Shown here piece after piece: positions 1 to 13,400 of a DNA stretch of 64,000 nt. The stretch covers positions 1 through 64,000 of the forward strand of contig NZ_JOIZ01000013.1 of NCBI RefSeq assembly GCF_000721605.1, given 5' to 3'. A program made the translations under genes and the position numbers. The stretch's first letter is position 1. Each line of letters begins with the position of its first letter. The notes beneath the pieces were generated by a model that was not told the DNA's origin, did no database searches, and saw nothing but the letters and a program-made list of their open reading frames with translations. The stretch is from Streptomyces sp. NRRL S-37 (GTDB taxonomy: Bacteria; Actinomycetota; Actinomycetes; Streptomycetales; Streptomycetaceae).

Positions 1-1910
1 GACACCATCACCGCCCACAACACCGGCTGCACCACATCCACCCGCTCCAACGACGGAGCACCCTCCACACCCCGCACCACATCCAGCAACGACCAGTCGA
101 CGTGGGGGGCGAGCGCGTCGGCGCAGGCGGACATCTGCCGGGCGAACACCGGGGACGTGTCCAGGAGTTCGACCGCCATACCGGCCCACTGGGAGCCCTG
201 GCCGGGGAAGACGAACACGACGCCGCCGCCTTCGGCGGCGGTGCCCTCGACGAGGCCGGGGGCGGGCCGGCCCGCGGCGAGGGCGTCGAGGCCGGCGAGG
301 AGGTCGTCCAGGCCGCCGCCCACCACGACCGAACGGTGCTCCATCGCGACACGGGTCGACACCAGCGAATACGCCACGTCCAGCGCACCCGCACCGCTGT
401 CGCGCACGGACGCTGCCAGCCGCGCCGCCTGCTCCCGCACCGCCTCACGCGACTTCGCCGACACCACCCACGGCAACCACACCGGGGCCTCGGTCCTGCC
501 GTCGGCCTCGTCGGCCGGTTCGGGTTCCGGGGCCTGCTCGAGGATGAGGTGGGCGTTGGTGCCGCTGACGCCGAAGGAGGACACGGCGGCGCGGCGGGGC
601 CGGCCGGTCTCCGGCCAGTCCGTGTGCTCGGTGAGCAGGTCGACGGCGCCGTCGGCCCAGTCGGCGTGCGGGGTGGGCGCGTCGATGTGGAGACTCTTGG
701 GCAGCATGCCGTGCCGCATGGCCTGCACCATCTTGATGACGCCGCCGACGCCGGAGGCGGCCTGGGTGTGGCCGATGTTCGACTTCAGCGAGCCGAGCAG
801 CAGCGGCCGGTCGGCGGGCCGGTCCTGGCCGTAGGTGGCCAGCAGCGCCTGCGCCTCGATCGGGTCGCCCAGGGTCGTGCCGGTGCCGTGCGCCTCGACG
901 ACGTCGACCTCGGCGGCGGACAGTCCGGCGTCGATGAGGGCCTGACGGATCAGGCGCTGCTGGGAGGGCCCGTTGGGGGCGGTCAGGCCGTTGGAGGCGC
1001 CGTCCTGGTTGAGGGCGGAGCCACGGATGACGGCGAGGACGGGGTGGCCGTTGCGGCGGGCGTCGGAGAGCCGCTCCAGCAGGACCATGCCGACGCCTTC
1101 GGCCCAGCCGGTGCCGTCGGCGGCTGCGGCGAACGCCTTGCAGCGGCCGTCGGCGGCCAGGCCGCGCTGCCGGGAGAACTCGGTGAACATCTTCGGCGTC
1201 GACATGACGGTGGCGCCGCCGGCCAGGGCGAGGGAGCACTCCCCCTGGCGCAGGGAACGCACGGCCAGGTGGAGGGCGACCAGGGAGGAGGAGCAGGCGG
1301 TGTCGACGGTGACGGCGGGGCCCTCGAAGCCGTACGTGTAGGACAGGCGGCCGGAGGCGACGGCGACCGTGTTGCCGGTCAGGAGGTGTCCGGCGACCTC
1401 CTCCTGGCGGCCCCGGGCGGCGCTGTCGTAGTCGGCGTGTCCGGTGCCGACGAAGACGCCGGTGGGGCTGCCGGTGAGGGAGTCCGGGAGGATCCCGGCG
1501 CGTTCCAGGGCCTCCCAGGAGGTCTCCAGGAGCAGCCGCTGCTGCGGGTCCATGGCGAGGGCCTCACGCGGGGAGATCCCGAAGAACGCCGGGTCGAACT
1601 CGCCGGCCTCGTGCAGGAAGCCTCCCTCGCGGGTGTAGGTGGTGCCGTGGTGGGCCGGGTCGGGGTGGAACAGCCGGTCGAGGTCCCAGCCCCGGTTGGC
1701 GGGGAACGCGGAGATCGCGTCCACGCCGTCCCGGGCCAGCTCCCACAGTTCCTCGGGCGAGCGGGCGCCGCCGGGGTAGCGGCAGGCCATGGCGACGACG
1801 GCGACGGGCTCGTGGTCGCGGTTCTCGGCCTCGCTGAGCTGCTGCCGGGCCTCCTGGAGGTCGGCGATCGCCCGCTTGAGGTACGCGCGGAGCTTGTCCT
1901 CGTTCGACAT
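1..1910 (-). CDS. Type I modular PKS, N-terminal part (docking-KS-methylmalonyl AT), runs off left edge
   Basis: The 5' end of a modular polyketide synthase; 636 residues are visible before the window edge. The start at 1910 opens a typical N-terminal docking helix ([14 protein letters not shown]) and is preceded by a GAGAGGTGG ribosome site. A complete ketosynthase follows, with the active-site Cys at about residue 206 in TACSSS and the [12 protein letters not shown] histidine motif. The acyltransferase then begins with [14 protein letters not shown] near residue 570. That GQGSQW...[10 protein letters not shown] pattern matches the methylmalonyl AT of module 3 of the six-module PKS (which has YASH), not the GQGSQR malonyl ATs here, so a propionate unit is inferred; the deciding motif is beyond the edge. 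It follows the thioesterase-bearing PKS but has its own promoter region and operator, so it is probably an early module of the assembly line (NysB/FscB-like) rather than a later one. Confidence 0.9.
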   Translation of the reverse strand, partial: MSNEDKLRAYLKRAIADLQEARQQLSEAENRDHEPVAVVAMACRYPGGARSPEELWELARDGVDAISAFPANRGWDLDRLFHPDPAHHGTTYTREGGFLHEAGEFDPAFFGISPREALAMDPQQRLLLETSWEALERAGILPDSLTGSPTGVFVGTGHADYDSAARGRQEEVAGHLLTGNTVAVASGRLSYTYGFEGPAVTVDTACSSSLVALHLAVRSLRQGECSLALAGGATVMSTPKMFTEFSRQRGLAADGRCKAFAAAADGTGWAEGVGMVLLERLSDARRNGHPVLAVIRGSALNQDGASNGLTAPNGPSQQRLIRQALIDAGLSAAEVDVVEAHGTGTTLGDPIEAQALLATYGQDRPADRPLLLGSLKSNIGHTQAASGVGGVIKMVQAMRHGMLPKSLHIDAPTPHADWADGAVDLLTEHTDWPETGRPRRAAVSSFGVSGTNAHLILEQAPEPEPADEADGRTEAPVWLPWVVSAKSREAVREQAARLAASVRDSGAGALDVAYSLVSTRVAMEHRSVVVGGGLDDLLAGLDALAAGRPAPGLVEGTAAEGGGVVFVFPGQGSQWAGMAVELLDTSPVFARQMSACADALAPHVDWSLLDVVRGVEGAPSLERVDVVQPVLWAVMV

Positions 1911-2080
1911 CAGGTGCCCACCTCTCACTCAGATTCCGGAAAACGCGGAGAGCGGCGATCCCCGGATCCACGCCCCGACCCTGTAGGAAGAACCGGCGGT
2001 GCGCGGGGAGCGCCGGCCGGTGGTCTTCCGGTCCGGGTCGCAGGCCGACCCGGTCCGGTGGTCAGTCTGGCCGTCCCGGA

Positions 2081-2096
2081 CTGCGGGTTTCCCTAG
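2081..2096 (-). promoter_or_regulatory. Predicted PAS-LuxR (PimM/NysRIV-type) operator upstream of left-edge PKS
   Basis: CTGCGGGTTTCCCTAG on the plus strand matches CTVGGGAWWTCCCBAG, the operator known (from memory) for PimM-type polyene regulators, at 14 of 16 positions; the misses are the C at position 4 and the G at position 7. It lies 171 bp before the start codon at 1910. It is the weakest of the three sites in the window. Confidence 0.6.
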
Positions 2097-2113
2097 AGCC
2101 TGGGGAAAGGCGG

Positions 2114-2152
2114 GGGCCGGGCGCCGTGGTGGGTACCACGTGCGCCCGGCCC
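2114..2152 (-). terminator. Stem-loop, probable terminator of the terminal PKS transcript
   Basis: An 11-bp perfect GC stem (GGGCCGGGCGC at 2114-2124 against GCGCCCGGCCC at 2142-2152) continues, after one bulged base, into a further pairing of CGTGG with CCACG. It starts about 88 bp after the PKS stop codon. There is no U-tract, as is usual for Streptomyces hairpin terminators. Confidence 0.6.
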
Positions 2153-2239
2153 GGGGAGGGGAACTGGTGAATTCCCTCGTACTGGATCGGTTATGGGGCT
2201 GCCGCCCGATCGGTCACCTTCGCGCTGCCGCCTGGTCGG

Positions 2240-5200
2240 TCATCGGGCGGCGGCCGCCGGTGTCTCCAGTTCGGTCAGCCACTCCTGGATGATGGCGGCG
2301 GCCTTGGCGGAGTCCTCGCGGATCACGGAGAGGTGGTCGGCGTCGACCGGCCGTACGGTGGCCGACGGCACCAGCGGCTCGTGCAGGGTGCCGGCGTCCG
2401 GTGCGGGGACGCCCTCGATGAGGGCGCGGGTGCACTTGATCTCGAGGACGGGCGCGGTGGTGGGGTGCACGTCGAGGGCGTTGAGCAGGACCATCCAGCG
2501 GCCCATCGCGGAGAGCCGGGAGTTGGTGAGCCGTACGGGCGAGTCGTCGACGGCGGTGAAGTTGAACCGCATCATGCCCGAGAAGTCCACGCCCTCGTCG
2601 TTCTTGTGCTGGATGCTCAGGGTGTCGAGCAGGACGACGGCGGCGGGGCGGATGCCCCACGTGCTCTCCAGCACGCCGGCGGCGGCGTAGGCGAGGGAGC
2701 CGCCCGAGGAGTGGCCGGCGAGGACGAAGGGCCGGCCGTCGGCGGCCTGCAGGGCGCTCTCGGCGATCACCCGGGCGGCGGCCTCCGGCCCGGCGGGCAG
2801 GGCCTCACCGGTGGCGAAGCCGACCAGCGGCAGTGCGGCCATGTCGCGGCTGCCCCGGAAGTGCGCGGAGAGCTGGGCGTACTGGTGGACGCCGCCGTTG
2901 GCGGTGGGCGCGCTGACGCAGACCAGCCGTGAGGCGGCCGGGCCCTCGGCGAGCGTCACCGGCCAGGGCAGGTCCTCCAGTTCGGCGGTCGCCTCGAAGG
3001 TGGGCCGCAGGGCGGCGACGGTGGCCAGCATGCGCTGCGCCTCCCGGGTCTTGCCCCGGGCGAGGCCGTCGAGGAACAGCCGCTCCATCGAGTCGTTCTC
3101 GGCCGGGCCGCCCGGCACGCCGCCGCCCCGGGGGACGGAACCACCGCCCTGGGCGCCGAGTTCGGTGAGCAGCCAGGAGGTGAGGCCGTTCGGGGAGCCG
3201 CTGTCGTAGACGATGCCGGCGGGCAGTTGCAGGCCGGTGGCCTCGCTGAGCCTGCGGCGCAGTTCGATGCCGATGAGGGAGTCGAAGCCGAGTTCCAGGA
3301 AGTCGCGTTCGGGGTCGACCTCGGAGGTGTCGGAGTGGCCGAGGAGCCGCGCGGCACAGGTGACGACCAGATCGCGCAGGGCCTGTTCCTGTTCGGCGGC
3401 GCCGAGGGTGGCCAGCCGGTCGCGGAAGGAGGCCGGGTCGGCGGCGCGGACCGGCACCGTGGAGACGGTCGCGGCCGGGCGGGCCGGGCGTGCGGCGGGT
3501 GCGGCGGGCCGGCCGTCGGCGCCGGGGCCGAGCAGCCGGGCGGCGGACGACGGGCGCAGGGCCAGCGCCTCGACCGACAGGACGGGCCGGCCCGCTGGGT
3601 CGACGGCGGCGATGGACACGGTGTCCTCCCCGGCCTTGGCCAGGCGCGCCCGCAGCCGGGCGGCGCCGGAGGCGTGCAGGGACACCCCGGACCAGGAGAA
3701 CGGCAGCAGGCCCTGGTCGGCGTCCTTCAGTTCGACGAACTCCACGGCCTGCAGTGCGGCGGTGAGCAGGGCCGGGTGCAGGGCGAACAGTTCGGCGTCG
3801 TCCGTGCGGCCGGGCAGCTCCAGTTCGGCGAAGACCTCCTCGCCACGGGCCCAGGCGGCGCGCAGGCCCTGGAAGAGGGGACCGTACTCGGTGCGCTCGT
3901 AGAAGCCGGTCAGGTCGAGGGGTTCGGCGCCCTGCGGCGGCCACTGGGCGGTGTCGAACTCGACCTGCCGCTCGTCGGGGACGAGGACGCCGGTGGCGTG
4001 CCGGGTCCACGGCTCGTCGGGGGCGTCGGCGGCCCGGGAGTGGATGCCGAGTTCCCGGCCTCCGGTCCCGTCGGGGGCGCCGACGCGCACCTGGACGGCG
4101 ACGGCGCTCGCGGCGTCGAGCACGAGCGGGGTGGTCAGGGTGAGTTCCTGCACCCGGCCGCAGCCCACCTGGTCGCCGGCGCGCACGGCCAGTTCGAGGA
4201 AGCCGGTCGCCGGGAAGAGGACCATGCCGCCCATGGTGTGGTCGGTGAGCCAGGGGTGGGTGCGCAGGGACACCCGCCCGGTGAGCAGCACTCCGCCGGT
4301 GCCGGCCAGGGACACCGCCGCGCCGAGCAGGGGGTGTTCGGCGGGGGTGAGTCCGGCGCCGGCCACGTCCCCGGCGAAGGCGAGGGGCCGCGGCCAGTAG
4401 GCGCGGTGCTGCCAGGGGTAGGTGGGGACGTCGGTGCGGCGGGCGCCGCGTACGCCGTCGGCGTAGCGGACGGTGCCGCGGACGTGGCGCACCCAGTACT
4501 CGGGCGAGCACAGCAGCTCGGGGCCGGCGATCTCGCCGGTCACGTCGGAGACGACGGGGATGCGCGGCTCCGCGTACGTCAGCCCCTCCGCGACCTCGCG
4601 GAAGGCGTCGAGCATCGGCTCCATCAACGGCGAGTGGAAGGCGTGACTCACCGACAGGCGCTGCGTCTTGCGGCCCTGCGCGGAGAACTCCTCCGCCAGT
4701 GCAACGACTTCGGCCTCGGCACCGGACAGGACGACGGAGTCGGGTCCGTTGACGGCGGCCAGGGCCACGCCGTCGGTCAGCCTGGGGGTGATCTCCTCCT
4801 CGGTGGCCTGGACGGCGATCATGGCGCCGCCGGAGGGGAGTTCCTGCATCAGCCGGGCACGCGCCGCGACCAGCGTGCAGGCGTCCTCCAGCGACAGCAC
4901 CCCGGCCACGTGCGCGGCCGTGATCTCCCCCACCGAGTGTCCGGCCACGAACTCCGGTCGCACACCCCAGCTTTCGACCAGCCGGAACAACGCCACCTCG
5001 ACCGCGAACAACGCGGGCTGCGTGAACCCGGTGGTGTCGAGGAGTTCCGCCTCCGGCGTGCCCTCCTCCGCGAACAGCACCTCCCGCAACGGCCGTTCCA
5101 GCTCCGCGTCGAGCTGTGCCAGTACGGCGTCCAGCGCCTCGGCGAACACAGGGAAGGCTGCGTACAGTTCGCGCCCCGTCCCGGCCCGCTGCGACCCCTG

Positions 5201-6850
5201 CCCCGGGAACAGGACGGCGAGTGAGCGCTGCGCCGCACGACCGCGCGCCACCTCGACGGGCTGTTCGCCCTCGACGCCCGCGAGGAGCACGGCCCGGTGC
5301 TCGAACACCGACCGCCCCGACGCCAGGGAGAAGCCCACATCCAGGGCGGTGGCGTCGGTCAGTGCCGACACCCCTGCGAGCTGCGCCTCCAGGGCGCCCT
5401 TCGTCTTGCCGGCGACGGGCCACGGCACGACCGTCGGGTGGGCCGTCGGCGCGGCGGGCCGCTCCGGCTCCTCGGGTTCGGGGGCCTGCTCGACGACGAG
5501 GTGGGCGTTGGTGCCGCTGATGCCGAAGGAGGACACGGCGGCGCGGCGCGGCCGGCCGGTCTCCGGCCAGGGGGTGCGTTCGGTGAGGAGGCGGACGTTG
5601 CCCGCGGTCCAGTCGACGTGCGTGGAGGGCGCGTCGACGTGGAGGGTCTTGGGCAGGACGCCGTGGCGGATGGCCAGGACGGTCTTGATGACGCCGGCGA
5701 CACCGGCGGCGGCCTGGGAGTGGCCGATGTTGGACTTCACCGAGCCGAGCAGCAGCGGCCGGTCGGCGGGCCGGTCCTGGCCGTAGGTGGCCAGCAGCGC
5801 CTGCGCCTCGATCGGGTCGCCGAGGGGCGTGCCGGTGCCGTGGGCCTCGACGGCGTCCACGTCGGCGGGTGAGAGTCCGGCGCCGGCGAGAGCCTGCCGG
5901 ATGACGCGCTGCTGCGAGGGCCCGTTGGGGGCGGTGAGCCCGTTGGAGGCGCCGTCCTGGTTGACGGCGGAGCCGCGCACCACGGCGAGGATCTGGTGCC
6001 CGTTGCGGCGGGCGTCGGAGAGCCGTTCCAGGACGAGGACGCCGGCGCCCTCGGACCAGCCGGTGCCGTCGGCGGAGTCGGCGAACGCCTTGCAGCGGCC
6101 GCTGGTGGAGATGCCGCCCTGGCGGGTGAACCCGGAGAAGCCCATGGGGGTGGACATGACGGTGACGCCGCCCGCGAGGGCGAGGCCGCACTCGCCCTGG
6201 CGCAGGGACTGGGCGGCCAGGTGGATGGCGACCAGGGAGGAGGAGCAGGCGGTGTCCACGGTGACCGCCGGGCCGGCGAGGTCGAAGGCGTAGGCGACGC
6301 GACCGGAGACGACACTGGCGGTGAGGCCGGTGGTGGCGTGGCCCTCGGCGTCCTCGCGGGAGTTCATCACGACGCCGACGTAGTCGACGCCGGCGGTGCC
6401 GACGAACACGCCGGTGCGGGAGCCGCGCAGGGACACCGGGTCGAGGCCGGCGCGTTCCACGGCTTCCCAGGTGGTCTCCAGCAGGAGCCGTTGCTGCGGG
6501 TCCATGGCGACGGCCTCGCGCGGCGAGATGCCGAAGAAGCCGGCGTCGAAGGCGGCGGCGTCGACGAAGCCGCCTTCGGCGGCGGCGCTGCTGCCGGCGC
6601 CCTCGCCGCCGAGGGCGGCGAGGTCCCAGCCCCGGTCGGTGGGGAACGGGGCGATGCCGTCGCGGCCCTCGTCGAGCAGCCGCCAGAAGTCCTCCGGGGA
6701 GGCGACCTCGCCGGGCAGCCGGCAGGCCATGCCCACGATGGCGATCGGCTCGTGCCGGCTCGCCTCGGCCTCCTCCAGCCGCCGACGGGTCTTGTGCAGG
6801 TCGGCCGTGACCCACTTCAGGTAGTCGACGAGCTTTTTGTCATCGGGCAT
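2240..6850 (-). CDS. Terminal type I PKS module with thioesterase (KS-AT-DH*-ACP-TE)
   Basis: The last extension module and chain-release enzyme, 1536 aa. The start at 6850 has an AGGAAGGG ribosome site and opens an N-terminal docking helix. Domains: KS 34-460 (Cys202), malonyl AT (GQGSQ ~549, GHSVGE ~638, HAFH ~738), DH ([10 protein letters not shown] ~868), ACP (GFDSLIG ~1191), TE (GHSSGG Ser ~1379, LLDT Asp ~1411, DADH His ~1504). The DH second motif reads HPALLTAAL instead of HPALLDAAL, so the catalytic Asp is replaced by Thr and the domain is probably dead. No KR lies between DH and ACP. Together these predict an unreduced beta-ketone, C3 of a macrolactone. About 72 residues are missing in frame at 4447 between the AT core (YADGVR) and the post-AT linker, compared with sister modules. 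It follows the four-module PKS by 35 bp and equals FscF/NysK in position. Confidence 0.92.
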   Translation of the reverse strand: MPDDKKLVDYLKWVTADLHKTRRRLEEAEASRHEPIAIVGMACRLPGEVASPEDFWRLLDEGRDGIAPFPTDRGWDLAALGGEGAGSSAAAEGGFVDAAAFDAGFFGISPREAVAMDPQQRLLLETTWEAVERAGLDPVSLRGSRTGVFVGTAGVDYVGVVMNSREDAEGHATTGLTASVVSGRVAYAFDLAGPAVTVDTACSSSLVAIHLAAQSLRQGECGLALAGGVTVMSTPMGFSGFTRQGGISTSGRCKAFADSADGTGWSEGAGVLVLERLSDARRNGHQILAVVRGSAVNQDGASNGLTAPNGPSQQRVIRQALAGAGLSPADVDAVEAHGTGTPLGDPIEAQALLATYGQDRPADRPLLLGSVKSNIGHSQAAAGVAGVIKTVLAIRHGVLPKTLHVDAPSTHVDWTAGNVRLLTERTPWPETGRPRRAAVSSFGISGTNAHLVVEQAPEPEEPERPAAPTAHPTVVPWPVAGKTKGALEAQLAGVSALTDATALDVGFSLASGRSVFEHRAVLLAGVEGEQPVEVARGRAAQRSLAVLFPGQGSQRAGTGRELYAAFPVFAEALDAVLAQLDAELERPLREVLFAEEGTPEAELLDTTGFTQPALFAVEVALFRLVESWGVRPEFVAGHSVGEITAAHVAGVLSLEDACTLVAARARLMQELPSGGAMIAVQATEEEITPRLTDGVALAAVNGPDSVVLSGAEAEVVALAEEFSAQGRKTQRLSVSHAFHSPLMEPMLDAFREVAEGLTYAEPRIPVVSDVTGEIAGPELLCSPEYWVRHVRGTVRYADGVRGARRTDVPTYPWQHRAYWPRPLAFAGDVAGAGLTPAEHPLLGAAVSLAGTGGVLLTGRVSLRTHPWLTDHTMGGMVLFPATGFLELAVRAGDQVGCGRVQELTLTTPLVLDAASAVAVQVRVGAPDGTGGRELGIHSRAADAPDEPWTRHATGVLVPDERQVEFDTAQWPPQGAEPLDLTGFYERTEYGPLFQGLRAAWARGEEVFAELELPGRTDDAELFALHPALLTAALQAVEFVELKDADQGLLPFSWSGVSLHASGAARLRARLAKAGEDTVSIAAVDPAGRPVLSVEALALRPSSAARLLGPGADGRPAAPAARPARPAATVSTVPVRAADPASFRDRLATLGAAEQEQALRDLVVTCAARLLGHSDTSEVDPERDFLELGFDSLIGIELRRRLSEATGLQLPAGIVYDSGSPNGLTSWLLTELGAQGGGSVPRGGGVPGGPAENDSMERLFLDGLARGKTREAQRMLATVAALRPTFEATAELEDLPWPVTLAEGPAASRLVCVSAPTANGGVHQYAQLSAHFRGSRDMAALPLVGFATGEALPAGPEAAARVIAESALQAADGRPFVLAGHSSGGSLAYAAAGVLESTWGIRPAAVVLLDTLSIQHKNDEGVDFSGMMRFNFTAVDDSPVRLTNSRLSAMGRWMVLLNALDVHPTTAPVLEIKCTRALIEGVPAPDAGTLHEPLVPSATVRPVDADHLSVIREDSAKAAAIIQEWLTELETPAAAAR
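4440..4455 (-). other. In-frame internal junction: AT C-terminus and linker missing
   Basis: Sister modules read YADGVR, then ~72 residues including the conserved FLE(A/L)GPDGVL segment, then the [10 protein letters not shown] linker. Here YADGVR joins GARRTD directly. The junction falls where a block shared by many modules (the DNA encoding [14 protein letters not shown]) ends. The frame is kept, but the AT would lack its C-terminal helices. Confidence 0.75.
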
Positions 6851-6885
6851 GACGGGAAACCCTTCCTGTGGTGAATCGGCTCGTC

Positions 6886-8642
<1,757 letters not shown>

Positions 8643-8643
<1 letters not shown>

Positions 8644-10493
8644 ATCCGCCGGGCACGGTGCCGAACACCCGGTCGCCGGGCCGCAGTCCGGTGACGGCGG
8701 AGCCGACGGCCGTGACCGTGCCGGCGGCCTCGGTGCCCATCGGGCCGGACTCGCCGGGATACATGCCGAGGGCGTTGAGGACGTCGCGGAAGTTCAGGCC
8801 GGTCGCGTCGACGTCGATCCTGACCTGGTGGTCGTCGAGCGGCCGCAGCACCTCCGGGCAGGGGGCGAGGACGAGGTTGTCCAGGGTGCCCTTGCCGGTG
8901 GTGTCGAGCCGCCACGGCACGCCGACGGGCGGGAGCAGTCCGGCGCCGGTGGCGAGGCGGTCCAGCCGGCCGACGCGGACGGTGCCCCCGCGCACGGCGA
9001 ACTGGGCGTCGCCGGTGGCGAGCAGGGCCGGCAGATCCGGCAGCAGTGCCTGGACGTCGTCCTGTCCGTCGAGGTCGACGAGGACGAACCGGTCGGGGTT
9101 CTCGGACTGGGCCGAGCGCACCAGACCCCAGGCGGCGCCCGCGGCGAGGTCCCGTACGGTCTCGCCGTCGGCGGCGGCCACCGCGTTCCGGGTGACGAAG
9201 ACCAGGCGGGTGCGGTCGAACCGGTCGTGGTCCAGCCACTGGCGTACGAGTTCCAGGGTGCGGGTCGTCAGCGCGTGGACGGCGCCGGGCACGTCCGTAC
9301 CGGGTGCGGTCGGGTCGCCGCCCGCGTCCGTGCCGTCCGCGGCGGTGTACTCCCCCTGGAGCGGGACGAGGACGTAGTCGGGGGCGTCGGCCGGGTCGGT
9401 GAGGTCGGCGAGGGACGGCAGTGCGGTGCCGGTGCCGAAGACGTCGGCGCCCAGGGTGACGGCCCGCAGCCCCTCGGTGGGCTTGACCTCGGGGGCGGTG
9501 ACCCAGTCGAGGCGGAACACCGGTTCCTGGCCGCCGGTGGCGACCGGGGCGCGCGGCACGCTCGGGGCGCGCAGCACCAGCGCCTCGGCGGACAGCACGG
9601 GCTCGCCCTCGGCGTCGACCGCGGTGAGCGTGACCGACTCGTCGCCGAGCCGGGTGATGCGGGCCCGCAGGGTGGTGGCGCCGCCCGCGTGCAGCGAGAC
9701 GCCGTTCCAGATGTACGGCAGCAGCGGGTTGTCCTCGCTGCCGACGCCGAGGTAGCCGTTGGCGTGCTGGACGGCGTCGAGCAGGGCCGGGTGGATGCCG
9801 AAGTACTGGGCGTCCCCGGCGATCTCCTCGGGCAGGGCGACCTCGACGAAGGCCTCCTGTCCGCGGATCCACACCTTGCGCATCCCCTGGAAGCAGGGGC
9901 CGTACTCGGTGCGTTCGTAGGTGCCGTCGACCGGCATCGGCCGCGCGTCCGCCGGGGGCCAGACGGGGACGTCGAACGGGGCGGTGTGCTCCGCGGCGGC
10001 GAGGGATCCGGTGGCGTGCCGGGTCCAGGGGGCGTCGACGGCGTCGGACGGGCGGGAGTAGAACGCGATGGTGCGGGTCCCCTCCTCGTCCGGGGCGCCG
10101 AGGACGACCTGGAGGGCGGTGGGCACCTTCTCGTCGAGCACCATCGGGGCGGACAGGACGAGTTCCTGGACCCGGCCGCAGCCGACCTGGTCGGCGGCGC
10201 GGACGGCCATCTCCAGGTAGGCGGTGCCGGGCAGGACGACCGTGCCGCCGACCTTGTGGTCGAGCAGCCAGGGGTGGACCGTCAGGGAGATCTGGCTGGT
10301 GAACAGCGCGCCCTCGGAGTCGGCCAGCGGCACGGCGGCGCCGAGCAGCGGGTGGTCCGCGGAGACCAGGCCGGCGGAGCTGACGTCGCCGGTCAGGGCG
10401 GCCGGGCGGGGCCAGAACCGCTCGCGCTGGAAGGGGTAGGTCGGCAGTTCGGTGCGGCGCGCCCCGGTGCCCTCGAACCAGGCCGCCCAGTCG
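8643..10493 (-). CDS. PKS piece 5: module D DH and ER N-terminal half
   Basis: The frame begins at the junction near 10493 within the post-AT linker ([20 protein letters not shown]). The dehydratase follows with [10 protein letters not shown] and HPALLDAV, so both catalytic residues are present. Then comes the ER N-terminal half ([29 protein letters not shown]). Coding similarity stops at about 8642, where ~89 residues expected between VPGG and GLDEDH, including the NADPH motif, are absent and the frame changes. The frame's own stop follows at 8606. With DH, ER and KR all present in module D, a fully reduced methylene is predicted if the gap is an assembly artefact. Confidence 0.82.
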
Positions 10494-13400
10494 CGCGTAC
10501 GCCGTCGGCGTAGCGGACGGTGCCGCGGACGTGGCGCACCCAGTACTCGGGCGAGCACAGCAGCTCGGGGCCGGCGATCTCGCCGGTCACGTTGGAGACG
10601 ACGGGGATACGCGGCTCCGCGTACGTCAACCCCTCCGCGACCTCGCGGAAGGCGTCGAGCATCGGCTCCATCAGCGGCGAGTGGAAGGCGTGACTGACCG
10701 ACAGGCGCTGCGTCTTGCGGCCCTGTGCGGCGAACTCCTCGGCCAGCGCCAGGACTTCCTTCTCCTCACCCGCGACGACGACCGCGTCCGGACCGTTCAC
10801 CGCCGCCAGGGCGATGCCGTCCGTCAAGCGCGGGGTGATCTCCTCCTCCGTCGCCTGGACGGCCACCATCGCACCACCGGACGGCAGTTCCTGCATCAGC
10901 CGGGCGCGGGCCGCGACCAGCGTGCAGGCGTCCTCCAGCGACAGCACCCCGGCCACGTGCGCGGCCGTGATCTCACCGACGGAGTGACCCGCCACGAACT
11001 CCGGCCGTACGCCCCACGACTCCACCAGCCGGAACAGGGCCACCTCGACGGCGAACAGCGCGGGCTGCGTGAACCCGGTGGTATCGAGGAGTTCCGCCTC
11101 CGGCGTGCCCTCCTCCGCGAACAGCACGGTGCGCAAGGGGACTTCGCCGCCGGTGTCCAGGCGGGCCAGTACGGCGTCCAGGGCCTCGGCGAACACCGGG
11201 AAGGCGGCGTACAGTCCACGCCCCATGCCGGCCCGCTGGGAACCCTGGCCGGAGAACAGGACGGCGGTGGTGCGGTACGCGGCGCGGCCCCGCGCCACCT
11301 CGAGGGGGTCCCCGCCGGGTGAGGCGAGGAGGACCGCGCGGTGGTCGAGCAGGGCGCGGCCGGTGGCCAGGGAGTGGCCCACGTCCAGCGGGGACCTGCC
11401 GGTCAGGGCGGCGATGCGGGTCACCTGGGCGTCCAGGGCCTCCTCGGACTTCGCGGAGACGGGCCACGGGACGACCGTCGGGCGGGCCGCCGTACCGGCC
11501 GGCGCGGGGGCCGCCTCGGGTTCGGGTGCCTGCTCGATGATGGTGTGGGCGTTGGTGCCGCTGATGCCGAAGGACGAGATGCCCGCGCGCCACGGCCTGC
11601 CGGTCTCCGGCCACGCGGTCGGCTCGGTGAGCAGGCGCACCGCGCCCGCCTCCCAGTCGACGTGCGTGGAGGGCCGGTCGACGTGGAGGGTCTTCGGCAG
11701 GACGGCGTGCCGCATCGCCAGGACGGTCTTGATGATGCCGGCGACACCGGCGGCGGCCTGGGTGTGGCCGATGTTCGACTTCAGCGAGCCGAGGAGCAGC
11801 GGGCGCTCCGGGTCGCGGTCCTGGCCGTAGGTGGCCAGCAGTGCCTGCGCCTCGATGGGGTCGCCGAGGGGGGTGCCGGTGCCGTGGCCCTCGACGGCGT
11901 CGATGTCGGCGGGGGTGAGCCCGGCGCTCGCCAGGGCCTGCCGGATGACGCGCTGCTGCGAGGGGCCGTTGGGGGCGGTGAGCCCGTTGGAGGCACCGTC
12001 CTGGTTGATGGCCGAGCCACGGACCACCGCGAGCACCTCGTGCCCGTTGCGGCGGGCGTCCGAGAGGCGCTCCACCACGAGCAGGCCGACGCCCTCGGAC
12101 CAGCCGGTGCCGTCGGCGGCGTCCGCGTACGCCTTGCAGTGGCCGTCGGGGGCGAGGCCGTTCTGCAGGGTGAAGCCGGAGAAGCCGGACGGGGTGCTCA
12201 TGAGGGTGACGCCGCCCGCGACGGCGAGGTCGCACTCGCCGGCCCGCAGCGCCTGGAGCGCCCAGTGCAGGGCGACCAGGGAGGAGGAGCAGGCGGTGTC
12301 GACGGTGACCGCCGGGCCCTCCAGGCCGAAGGTGTAGGCGAGCCGGCCGGAGACGACGCTGGCGGCGAGGCCGGTGCCGGCGTGGCCCTCCAGGTCCTCG
12401 CGGGAGTTCATGACGAGGGTGGAGTAGTCCTGGCCGTTGGTGCCGACGAACACGCCGGTGCGGCTGCCGCGCAGCCCGTCGGCGTCGATGCCGGCGCGTT
12501 CGAACGCCTCCCAGGTGGTCTCCAGGAGCAGGCGCTGCTGGGGGTCCATGGCGATGGCCTCGCGGGGGGAGATCCCGAAGAAGCCGGCGTCGAACTCGGC
12601 GGCCCCTTCGACGAATCCGCCCCGGAGGGTGGCGCTGCGGCCGCGGCCGTCCGCGCCGCCGGTCGCCAGGGTGGCGAGGTCCCAGCCCCGGTCCTCGGGG
12701 AAGGCCTCGATGCCGTCGCGGCCCTCGCTGAGCATCCGCCACAGGTCCTCGGGGGAGCGCACGCCGCCGGGGAGGCGGCAGGCCATGCCGACGATGACGA
12801 TCGGGTCGTCGGACAGTCCGGCGGCGTTCACCCGGTCGAGGCCGGAGTCGGTGTCCTGTTCGCCGAGGAGTTCGGCGACCAGGTGCTCGGCCAGGGCCCG
12901 CGCGGTCGGGAAGTCGTAGACCGTGGTGGCGGGCAGGCGCAGCCCGGTGGCGAGGGCGAGCCGGTCGGGCAGTTCGATCGCGGTCAGCGAGTCGAAGCCC
13001 AGGTCGCGGAAGTTGCGGTCGGGGGCGACGGCCTCCGGTCCCGGGTGGCCGAGGACGGCGGCGGCGTGCGTGCGGACCAGGTCGCCGAGGAGCGCGGTGC
13101 GGTCGGCGGCGGGCAGGTCCCGCAGCCGGGCGGTGAGCCCGGATGCGGCCGTCTCGGTCTGCTGCCGCGCGGCGGCCGCGTCGGCCAGCGCCTGCCGGGC
13201 GTCCGGCAGGTCGCGCAGCAGGGCGCTGCCGCGGATGCCGATGAGGGTGTCCAGGACCTGCGGCTGGCGCGGGTCGAAGACCACGGGCGCCGGCTCCGGC
13301 CGGGTCACGGCCTGCCGCAGGGCGGCGAGCGCGAGGTCCGGGTGCACGGCCGGGTGACCGGCGGTGCGGGCCGGGCGTGCGGTGGTGCCGGTGTCCGTGG

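Larger units (their letters stand above)
1911..2239. other. Intergenic region between terminal PKS and left-edge PKS
   Basis: About 330 bp with no credible gene. In the direction of transcription (right to left) it holds a strong stem-loop just after the terminal PKS (2114-2152), then a PimM-type operator (2081-2096), then the leader and ribosome site of the left-edge PKS. I see no convincing -10/-35 pair by eye. Confidence 0.7.

Noticed and set aside
2097..2112. A fourth regulator site, CTGGGGAAAG, beside the operator at 2081
   Set aside because: Only the left half matches; the right half (GCGGGG) does not.
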